NCBI GenBank assembly: GCA_002474325.1
Contig: DKNL01000017.1
Span: 1-5,171, forward strand
Origin: Opitutales bacterium UBA7389
Lineage (GTDB): Bacteria; Verrucomicrobiota; Verrucomicrobiia; Opitutales; Opitutaceae
Direction of reading: 5' to 3'
DNA: 5,171 nucleotides
Shown here: positions 1-4,908 of the stretch, piece after piece
Numbering within the stretch: the stretch's first letter is position 1
Layout of the letters: each line of letters starts with the position of its first letter
The notes under the pieces: model-generated
Seen by the model: only the letters and a program-made list of their open reading frames with translations
What the model was told of the DNA's origin: nothing
Database searches by the model: none
Translations under genes and position numbers: made by a program

Positions 1-385
1 TAGCTTTTCAACATGGCTTTATCAGATCGCAACGAATCTAGCTCGAAACCGGTACTGGTATTGGTGGAGACGAAAGCGCGATAAATCCGTTTCGTTCGAC
101 ATGAACGTGGGTGAAGACTCGAATACGACTCTCGCCGAGATCTTCGAAGCTGATATCGAAACGCCGCAGGATGTTGCTATCACCAACGAGTTTCAGGAGC
201 GCGTTGCCGAGGCCATGGTGTTATTGAACGACAAGCATCGTGAAGTATTGATTTTGAGAAATGTTAAGAGCCTATCCTACGAAGAGATCGCCAATATGCT
301 TGAGATTAGCATTGGCACTGTGAAGAGCCGTATCGCTAGAGCGAGAGAGGCGCTACGCGAGAAACTAGGAAACGAGCTCTTGTAG
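1..385 (+). CDS. ECF-type RNA polymerase sigma factor, 5' end outside window (partial)
   Basis: This is the 3' part of a sigma-70 family factor, which would direct core RNA polymerase to a specific promoter set. The frame is open from base 2, so the ATG at 101 is internal and the gene starts before the window. The first residues (FSTWLYQIATNLARNRYW, then WWRRKR) are the end of region 2, the -10 recognising part, in typical ECF style. A variable acidic linker follows. Region 4 then spans about bases 190-375, with the helix-turn-helix LSYEEIANMLEISIGTVKSR at about 272-331 that contacts the -35 element. No extra C-terminal domain is present, so it is a compact two-domain ECF factor. The gene 6 nt downstream encodes a membrane protein of anti-sigma type, suggesting release from the membrane on an envelope or extracytoplasmic signal. 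The family call is firm; the stimulus and regulon are unknown. Confidence 0.93.
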   Translation, partial: SFSTWLYQIATNLARNRYWYWWRRKRDKSVSFDMNVGEDSNTTLAEIFEADIETPQDVAITNEFQERVAEAMVLLNDKHREVLILRNVKSLSYEEIANMLEISIGTVKSRIARAREALREKLGNELL

Positions 386-391
386 ATCTGA

Positions 392-1081
392 ATGAAAATC
401 GAACGTTTTAAAGAACTTCTAAACCTTTATTTAGACGACGAGATTAGCTCTGCTGAATTGACCGAGCTAATCTCCGATGTAGAGCGGGATCTTAAGCGTC
501 AGGAGTTGTTTATCGAATATTGTCGTATCCACAAGGCGTGCTCACGTATGAGGAACGAACTGAATGGAAAGCGAGTCAGCCATCGTGCAGTTGGACAGTT
601 TATCTACGCGTTTGTCGGGCTCGCTGCCGCTTTTGCTTTGCTGGCTATGGCTGGACGAAATCTCGTGCCGCTTATAGGCGGCGGTGAGGAAACGGTCGCT
701 GTTCAGTCGACCGAAAAGGCGACCAAGCGATTTCCTGAATTTGCGGCAACCGAGGTTTTGGCTGTTTCAGGAAATAGCGCAGCGAATCGGTTGGTGCTTC
801 AGCCATTTGGGTCCTCTACTGGTTCGAGAATCGATATCAATCAGGTTCGGTTTGCGGAGAACCGCTTGCGGCTTAGGATCCATCAGGGGGATTTCCTCGG
901 GTCGATTGGAATATTTTCACGAGATGGAATGGGACGCTTGCTGAGGCCTGGTTTTGGGGAATCGATCGACAAAAGCCAAGTTTTCGATGTCCCGCCTGTA
1001 AGTGAATTCCCTCCGAACTTAACGGCTGTCAGTCGGATTGAATTTGAAGCGGGAGTCTATAGCCTTCTCTTCAAAGATTAG
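392..1081 (+). CDS. Probable membrane-anchored anti-sigma factor
   Basis: The protein has 229 residues. Its N-terminal cytoplasmic part (1-60) is helical and charged, with an LNLYLDDEISSAELTELISDVE segment like the N-terminal helices of anti-sigma/FecR-type proteins. At residues 41-50 it has IEYCRIHKAC, a C-x2-H-x2-C arrangement; the classical zinc anti-sigma motif is H-x3-C-x2-C, so metal binding is uncertain. One hydrophobic segment (about 67-88, FIYAFVGLAAAFALLAMAG) should cross the membrane, leaving residues 90-229 outside as a beta-rich domain without a motif I recognise. It starts 6 nt after the sigma gene stop, without a clear Shine-Dalgarno, so it is probably co-transcribed and translationally coupled. 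The role as partner of the adjacent sigma factor is inferred from position and architecture, since the sequence itself is poorly conserved. It ends 3 nt before the convergent ruvA stop. Confidence 0.72.
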   Translation: MKIERFKELLNLYLDDEISSAELTELISDVERDLKRQELFIEYCRIHKACSRMRNELNGKRVSHRAVGQFIYAFVGLAAAFALLAMAGRNLVPLIGGGEETVAVQSTEKATKRFPEFAATEVLAVSGNSAANRLVLQPFGSSTGSRIDINQVRFAENRLRLRIHQGDFLGSIGIFSRDGMGRLLRPGFGESIDKSQVFDVPPVSEFPPNLTAVSRIEFEAGVYSLLFKD

Positions 1082-1084
1082 CCA

Positions 1085-1705
1085 CTAGCCAAGGGCCGCT
1101 TTTATGAGAGCCTCAGTGCTCACGTTGGCTCCTTCAATTTCGATCGCTTTGGAAATCGCTTTCTCTGCCTCCGTTCTTTTGTAGCCCAGAGTCTGAAGCG
1201 CGAGTACAGCATCCTCTCTCTTTGAATGGCTGTATGTGGAAGAATCCGGTTTTGAGGTGCGAGTTGGAGAAATGTCTGGGCTTTTAGCGAATGCGTTGAA
1301 TTCGGCTAGCTTGTCCTTGAGCTCGATGATTATGCGTTCAGCGGTTTTCTTCCCAATTCCCGGTGTTTTGGCAAGAAGGTTGGCATCCTCGGCTGATATC
1401 GCAGAGATTAGGCTACTGAGCGGCAGCTTGCTCATAAGGCTGATAGCGACCTTGGGCCCGACGCCGGAGACCTTCTCAATTACCAGAGTGAAGAAATCCC
1501 GTTCAGTTTCTTCCCAAAAACCGTAAAGAGCTTGAGAATCTTCCCGGTATACGGCCCGCGTGTGCAAGCGAACTGACTCGCCGTTTGTCGGTAGTTTTTC
1601 CGCAGTCGTTATGGGAATACTTACGGAATAGCCGATACCCCCAGCGGAAATGATTGCCGAGAGGGGGGTTGCTTTTATCAGTTTACCTTCGATCAGGACG
1701 ATCAT
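1085..1705 (-). CDS. ruvA: Holliday junction branch migration complex subunit RuvA
   Basis: RuvA binds four-way Holliday junctions as a tetramer and loads the RuvB motor for branch migration during recombinational repair. The 206-residue length is normal. Residues 1-63 form the OB-fold domain and include the acidic pin E55-D56 in REDSQALYGF, at the same numbering as Escherichia coli Glu55/Asp56. Two helix-hairpin-helix motifs follow: KVSGVGPKVA (78-87) and KTPGIGKKTAERI (113-125). A variable Ser/Pro/Thr-rich linker (about 141-160) leads to the C-terminal RuvB-binding domain III (161-206, REDAVLALQTLGYKRTEAEKAI). The ATG lies 2 nt after the dapB stop. AAGG directly abuts the ATG, too close for normal Shine-Dalgarno use, so translational coupling to dapB is likely. 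ruvB and ruvC are not in this window. It is the last gene of a dapA-dapB-ruvA unit and converges on the anti-sigma gene. Confidence 0.96.
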   Translation of the reverse strand: MIVLIEGKLIKATPLSAIISAGGIGYSVSIPITTAEKLPTNGESVRLHTRAVYREDSQALYGFWEETERDFFTLVIEKVSGVGPKVAISLMSKLPLSSLISAISAEDANLLAKTPGIGKKTAERIIIELKDKLAEFNAFAKSPDISPTRTSKPDSSTYSHSKREDAVLALQTLGYKRTEAEKAISKAIEIEGANVSTEALIKAALG

Positions 1706-1707
1706 CC

Positions 1708-2439
1708 TTATTTAAGGCCAAGAACGTCGCGGATAGAATAGATTCCAGGGGGTTTGCCAACAATCCATTCGGCGGCTCGGATAGCGCCGTGCGAGAAGAT
1801 CGTTCGGCTGGAAGCTTTGTGCGTAAGTTCTATGCGCTCTCCAATATCCGCGAAGATCGCGGTGTGATCGCCCACGACATCGCCACCTCGTAATGAGTGC
1901 ATTCCCACTTCGCGTTCACCTCTTTCTCCAGGAACTCCCTCGCGACCATGGCGTAAATCGTCATAGCTCAGATTTCTCGGTCCGAGGATGGATTCCGCCA
2001 GCATTAGAGCCGTACCGCTTGGAGCATCCTTCTTCATGCGGTGATGCATCTCGACGATTTCCGCGTTGTAGTAAAGCGGGAGTATATCGGCGGCTCGCTC
2101 GGTAAGGTAGCAGAGCAGATTGACCCCGATCGAAAAGTTTCCTGCCCACACAATAGGAACAGGCTCGGCTATCTTTAGAAGATCGACACGATCTTTCTGG
2201 GTATGGCCGGTGGTGCCGCAAACGATAGGCTTTCCCAGCTTGGCCGCCGTTTCGAATACGGATCGCGTTACGTTGTTTAAGGAAAAATCGATGACCAGAT
2301 CGCTCTTGGCCAACGCCTCCTCGAGATTATCGCCGATATCGACGTTGCCGGAGATTTTGTGACCCGATTCCGTGGCGGTTTCTGCTATAGCATTTCCCAT
2401 ACGGCCTTTGTAGCCGTTTATACAGATATTAAGGCTCAT
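1708..2439 (-). CDS. dapB: 4-hydroxy-tetrahydrodipicolinate reductase
   Basis: DapB reduces the DapA product (4-hydroxy-tetrahydrodipicolinate) with NAD(P)H to tetrahydrodipicolinate, on the way to meso-diaminopimelate for peptidoglycan and lysine. The 243-residue protein begins with the Rossmann dinucleotide site INGYKGRMG (7-15). VCGTTGHT (73-80) and NFSIGVN (101-107) are the usual cofactor and substrate loops. The family signature EMHHRMKKDAPSGTA (130-144) carries the catalytic pair H132/H133 and K136, corresponding to His159, His160 and Lys163 of the E. coli enzyme, plus the SGT substrate-binding residues. It is about 30 residues shorter than E. coli DapB (273) because the N-terminal Rossmann part is compact; no core motif is missing. 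The ATG follows the dapA stop after a single base, and no Shine-Dalgarno is visible, which points to termination-reinitiation coupling with dapA. Confidence 0.96.
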   Translation of the reverse strand: MSLNICINGYKGRMGNAIAETATESGHKISGNVDIGDNLEEALAKSDLVIDFSLNNVTRSVFETAAKLGKPIVCGTTGHTQKDRVDLLKIAEPVPIVWAGNFSIGVNLLCYLTERAADILPLYYNAEIVEMHHRMKKDAPSGTALMLAESILGPRNLSYDDLRHGREGVPGERGEREVGMHSLRGGDVVGDHTAIFADIGERIELTHKASSRTIFSHGAIRAAEWIVGKPPGIYSIRDVLGLK

Positions 2440-2440
2440 T

Positions 2441-3364
2441 TCAGGCAGTGGGGACAGCGTTGATCGACTTCAGGTTGTCGGTAACCTGTTGAAGAGAATC
2501 TAGGACGATGGGTAGATTTTCTTCGCTCATTTCGCACAAAGGTAATCGAACTCGATCTGTTGCGAAGTACCCAAGCTTTTTGAGGCACGCTTTTACAGGC
2601 ACGGGGCTTGGCTCGATAAAAAGGTCGCGAAATAGCGGATACAGCGAGTAGTGGAGGCTGGAGGCGGTCTTCAGATCGCCAGATATAGCTGATCTGGCCA
2701 GTTCCGTGACCTCCGTTGGGAATAGGTTCGACGCTACAGAAATGACGCCTTCCGCGCCCGATGTGATGAAGGGCAATGTTAGGCCATCGTCACCGCTTAG
2801 GACGGTGATTTCGTCGCCAAGCGATTGTTTCAATTCATCGACGCGGCTTACTTCCCCTCCAGATTCCTTGATATGGCGAATATTAGCGTGCTTCGCTACC
2901 AATCGTTCAACCGTGGTCAAGGCAATGTCGACGATGCAGCGCCCAGGAATAGAATAGAGTATGATTGGCTTGTCCGTTTCTTGGGCGATGGCAGAAAAAT
3001 GCTGAAAAATCCCTTCCTGCGTGGGCTTATTGTAGTAGCCAGTTACGTGAAGGGTGCCGTCTGCTCCGGCCTGGTCGGCGTGTTTTGTCATAGCGATGGC
3101 CTCTCGAGTGGAATTCGAGCCGGCTCCAGCTATTACAGGAACGCGTCTATCTGCTTCGTTTACTACAATTTCAATGACTTCGCCATGTTCCTCGTGGTTG
3201 AGAGTTGGGGACTCTCCGGTTGTTCCCATGGGCAGTAGACCGTTGATGCCGCCTTCAATCTGCCGATTGACGAACGCCGCGAGGTTGGAAACTGACAGGG
3301 AGCCATCCGCATTGAATGGCGTGGCCATGGCGGTGATGGATCCTGTGAAACGGGTATTAATCAT
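2441..3364 (-). CDS. dapA: 4-hydroxy-tetrahydrodipicolinate synthase
   Basis: DapA condenses pyruvate with aspartate semialdehyde, the committed step to diaminopimelate and lysine. I choose the ATG at 3364 (MINTRFTGSITAMATPF), giving 307 residues. A TTG at 3424 would add 20 residues that precede the normal family start and are not part of the TIM barrel. Visible active-site elements are GTTGES (47-52, pyruvate-binding T48/T49), YYN (110-112, with Y111 matching E. coli Tyr107), LYSIPGR (136-142, with Y137 and R142 matching Tyr133 and Arg138), and the Schiff-base lysine K166 in HIKESGG. VTGYYNKP has Gly where the family usually has Pro, and GRCIVD replaces the common GRTG, resembling the GRSVVD variant seen elsewhere. 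The C-terminal EPSPVPVKACLKKLG is the usual family ending. This is the first gene of the dapA-dapB-ruvA unit. No Shine-Dalgarno is visible before the ATG (CACATAAAA). Confidence 0.95.
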   Translation of the reverse strand: MINTRFTGSITAMATPFNADGSLSVSNLAAFVNRQIEGGINGLLPMGTTGESPTLNHEEHGEVIEIVVNEADRRVPVIAGAGSNSTREAIAMTKHADQAGADGTLHVTGYYNKPTQEGIFQHFSAIAQETDKPIILYSIPGRCIVDIALTTVERLVAKHANIRHIKESGGEVSRVDELKQSLGDEITVLSGDDGLTLPFITSGAEGVISVASNLFPTEVTELARSAISGDLKTASSLHYSLYPLFRDLFIEPSPVPVKACLKKLGYFATDRVRLPLCEMSEENLPIVLDSLQQVTDNLKSINAVPTA

Positions 3365-3430
3365 TTTTATGTGCAGTTTATGTTGAAGGTTTCGAGTTCC
3401 AAGACGATTTAAATAGCCGGTCAATCTTTA

Positions 3431-3574
3431 AGCCATTCTCGCATGAGAATTATCAAAACTCAGTAAAACTGACCCCATATTTATAGAAATATTCAATCAA
3501 CTACTGTTGCTTGTCGTGCAAAATGGCACGAGCGGTATCGTTCCCGCGTCCAATAAGCCAGGGATGTTCCGGAT
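3431..3574 (+). mobile_element. Possible decayed 5' end of a RAYT (REP-associated transposase) element
   Basis: Reading rightwards, the region has palindromes, then CTGACCCCAT (3469-3478), a sequence of the kind I associate with flanks of RAYT / IS200-like transposase genes (GGGGTCAG on the other strand). An ATG at 3523 then opens a frame reading MARAVSFPRPISQGCSG. RAYT proteins (Y1_Tnp family) often begin MAR...R..FPGA.YHV..RG, so the MARAV and FP positions fit, with later residues diverged. The frame closes at 3637-3639 after 38 codons, and nothing of the HUH catalytic core follows. If real, this is a fragment without activity, stranded between two genes. The resemblance is short and from memory, so the call is tentative. 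Confidence 0.33.
3435..3531. repeat. Cluster of four perfect short inverted repeats
   Basis: Four perfect dyads lie within 97 bp. Dyad 1 is ATTCTC-GCAT-GAGAAT at 3435-3450. Dyad 2 is TCAGT-AAA-ACTGA at 3460-3472. Dyad 3 is ATATTT-ATAG-AAATAT at 3477-3492. Dyad 4 is TCGTGC-AAAATG-GCACGA at 3514-3531. A weaker GCGG/CCGC pair follows at 3532-3547. Stems of 5-6 bp are each common by chance in AT-rich DNA, but four in a row, nearly end to end, are less expected. They could be operator sites, hairpins in the leader of either gene, or REP-like palindromes of a mobile element. Confidence 0.55.
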
Positions 3575-3579
3575 TAATT

Positions 3580-3583
3580 AAGG
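3580..3583 (+). promoter_or_regulatory. Ribosome binding site deciding the start of the small gene
   Basis: AAGG at 3580-3583 is 10 nt before the ATG at 3594 but only 1 nt before the TTG at 3585, so it supports the ATG start. A second purine run, GGAAG (3587-3591), lies only 2 nt from the ATG and may add to binding. Confidence 0.45.
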
Positions 3584-3593
3584 TTTGGAAGAA

Positions 3594-3869
3594 ATGGATA
3601 TACCTCCGATCGATGGAGATGATGCCTTGGAATTTGTAGAGGAAGGTTTGCCGATCAATTTCCGCGAAATCTGGGAAATGGAAGGACAAGTCGATTTCGC
3701 TTCCTTCCTAGAGAAGGCCCGCAGGTTCCTCGTAAATGTATTCCGTCTGGTTAAGGAAGGCAAGGTAAGTAAGAGGGAGACTCTTCAGAGTTCTCTAAAT
3801 CGCAAAGGCCTGGATATTAATCTAAAGGCTATCTACCTAAGCGAGTCGAATCGGATTATTAGAAATTAA
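3594..3869 (+). CDS. Small conserved-looking protein of unknown function
   Basis: I do not recognise this protein. With the ATG at 3594 it has 91 residues (MDIPPIDGDDALEFVEEGLP...). A TTG at 3585 in the same frame would give 94. I prefer the ATG because AAGG (3580-3583) sits about 10 nt upstream, while it is only 1 nt from the TTG. The N-terminal third is strongly acidic. The middle (VDFASFLEKARRFLVNVFRLVKEG) looks like an amphipathic helix, and the C-terminal part is basic and helical (KRETLQSSLNRKGLDINLKAIYLSES). There is no signal peptide, membrane segment, cysteine or known catalytic motif. The charge split suggests a cytosolic binding or adaptor protein, but that is only inference. Its last 11 bp, including the stop, overlap the convergent hemA end. 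Reading-frame quality and the Shine-Dalgarno favour a real gene over a chance frame. Confidence 0.68.
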   Translation: MDIPPIDGDDALEFVEEGLPINFREIWEMEGQVDFASFLEKARRFLVNVFRLVKEGKVSKRETLQSSLNRKGLDINLKAIYLSESNRIIRN

Positions 3870-4908
3870 CGAGGCCGCGGCTTTCCAGCGTCTCCCATAT
3901 ATAGACCGATTTCCGATCGGCGATCTCTTCACCACGCTTAATGGCTGCCTTCCGTTCTTTTAGGTTAGCATCTGCAATCTCGGCGAGGTCATCGAGATTG
4001 TAGAGGTAGATGTCTTCCATCTCCTCGCATGAGGGATCGAAATTCCGAGGCATTCCTAAATCGATCAAGAATATAGCTTGGTTTTTACGAGCTCCTGCGA
4101 TTTCGCTTAGATTTTGTGCATCTAGGATCGGTCTATCCGTATCTGTCGATGATATGACGATGTCGTACTCGTTTAGGTAGGAAAGTATATCTGCGAGATT
4201 CCTAGGGGAGCCTCCCCATCTATGAGCGGCAATCTCGGCTCTTTCTGTGGAGTGACTGGCGATACCGAAATCACTGGCTCCACGGCTCCGCAACGCTTTC
4301 GCCGTTTTCTCTCCGATTTCTCCCGTACCGATAATTAATACGCTGGTATTGTGGAGGGCACCGAAAATCTTCATAGATAGATTTACCGCGACATTCGAGA
4401 TATTGATCTGGCCTTCGCCGATGGGGGTCGAATTTCGGATCAATTTGACTGCTTGGAAACCTTTCTGAACCATTCGGTTGATCAGTTTTCCCGCGTATCC
4501 GAGATTCTGAGACAGTGCATAGGCTTCCTTTACCTGACCGAATATTTCCGCCTCGCCAGTAATTTGAGATCTAAGCCCCGCGGAGACCTCGATCAGGTGT
4601 TTTATGGCTGCTGGACCATATCGAGTCGATGCGTGAGTCTCTATTTCCTTAGGACCGATCTTGTAGAAATCATGGAGGGCTTGATAAACAATAGAGATGC
4701 CGCTTCGAGTATTTCTAGTCTTTGTGTAAAGCTCGAATCGATTGCAGGTATTCAGGATGAGCGACTCCTCGATCTCGGGAGATTGGTGCAATCGCTGGTA
4801 GAGCGATTGCACCTGTTTTTCATCGAGCGAATAACGCTCTCGGTCCTCCATGGACACGGTCTCATGGTTGACGGTGATAAGCAGGAGTTCTCCATGATGA
4901 AAGCTCAT
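3859..4908 (-). CDS. hemA: Glutamyl-tRNA reductase, short form lacking C-terminal dimerisation domain
   Basis: HemA reduces glutamyl-tRNA(Glu) with NADPH to glutamate-1-semialdehyde, the first committed step of C5-pathway tetrapyrrole synthesis. Catalytic domain: NTCNRFELY (53-61) holds the thioester cysteine C55. HLIEVSAGLRSQITGEAEIF (104-123) plus GQVKEAY matches the family signature, including H104, although the usual GEPQI is GEAEI and GLDS is GLRS. NADPH domain: VLIIGTGEIGEKTAKAL (190-206) is the glycine-rich loop and DLGMPRNFDP (283-292) the conserved strand. The helix after about residue 303 (LYNLDDLAEIADANLKER) is the start of the long spinal helix. The protein stops at 349, about 70 residues short of E. 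coli (418), so most of the dimerisation domain is absent. The end is a true tandem stop (TAATAA, 3861-3856). The ATG overlaps the upstream stop as ATGA, so translation is probably coupled to the CcsA/HemX-like gene. Confidence 0.95.
   Translation of the reverse strand: MSFHHGELLLITVNHETVSMEDRERYSLDEKQVQSLYQRLHQSPEIEESLILNTCNRFELYTKTRNTRSGISIVYQALHDFYKIGPKEIETHASTRYGPAAIKHLIEVSAGLRSQITGEAEIFGQVKEAYALSQNLGYAGKLINRMVQKGFQAVKLIRNSTPIGEGQINISNVAVNLSMKIFGALHNTSVLIIGTGEIGEKTAKALRSRGASDFGIASHSTERAEIAAHRWGGSPRNLADILSYLNEYDIVISSTDTDRPILDAQNLSEIAGARKNQAIFLIDLGMPRNFDPSCEEMEDIYLYNLDDLAEIADANLKERKAAIKRGEEIADRKSVYIWETLESRGLVNF
4785..4820 (+). terminator. Perfect 12-bp hairpin plus T-run inside hemA, facing antisense
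   Basis: GGTGCAATCGCT (4785-4796), loop GGTAG (4797-4801) and AGCGATTGCACC (4802-4813) form a perfect 12-bp stem with no mismatch. TGTTTTT follows on the plus strand (4814-4820), which is the layout of an intrinsic terminator reading rightwards. It lies within hemA codons 32-42 (VQSLYQRLH) and opposes hemA. In hemA mRNA the stem would also form but is followed by AAUCUCCC, so it would not terminate hemA itself. It may stop antisense or read-through transcription, or fold near the 5' end of the hemA message. The structure is seen directly; the function is inference. Confidence 0.42.

Larger units (their letters stand above)
3365..3593. promoter_or_regulatory. Intergenic region between dapA and a small plus-strand gene
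   Basis: This 229-bp gap must hold the start signals for leftward dapA-dapB-ruvA and for the rightward small gene. I could not find a convincing -35/-10 pair for either. GATAAT and TATAAA exist on the minus strand (within 3448-3490) but without a fitting -35. The AT-rich centre is packed with short perfect inverted repeats and a possible transposase remnant, described separately. The stretch nearest dapA (3365-3425) shows nothing recognisable. Confidence 0.5.

Noticed and set aside
101..385. Sigma factor beginning at the ATG at 101
   Set aside because: The frame is open upstream to base 2 and encodes the end of sigma region 2, so the ATG is internal.
667..682. GCCGC-TTATAG-GCGGC inverted repeat
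   Set aside because: A 5-bp stem inside the anti-sigma gene without a T-run is expected by chance.
684..944. Overlapping 86-residue plus-strand frame inside the anti-sigma gene
   Set aside because: It is an out-of-frame shadow with no ribosome site or recognisable domain.
1961..2221. Minus-strand 86-residue frame inside dapB in another frame
   Set aside because: It overlaps the catalytic region of a complete dapB and has an arginine/serine-rich composition typical of shadow frames.
3365..3424. TTG at 3424 as the dapA start, adding 20 residues
   Set aside because: The extra residues precede the normal family N-terminus, the ATG at 3364 gives a standard MINTRFTGSITAM start, and there is no Shine-Dalgarno before the TTG.
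3585..3593. TTG at 3585 as start of the small gene
   Set aside because: AAGG is only 1 nt from it but well spaced from the ATG at 3594; three residues are the only difference.
3501..3689. Minus-strand 62-residue frame ending GRGNDTARAILHDKQQ, which faintly resembles the RGN...IF.DD part of RAYT proteins
   Set aside because: Most of it is antisense to the better supported small plus-strand gene, the match is short, and the plus-strand reading from the ATG at 3523 fits a RAYT start better.
4205..4217. GGGGAG-C-CTCCCC near-palindrome inside hemA
   Set aside because: The arms meet with one central base, so no stable hairpin loop can form at full stem length, and the codons for Gly-Gly-Ser-Pro explain it.
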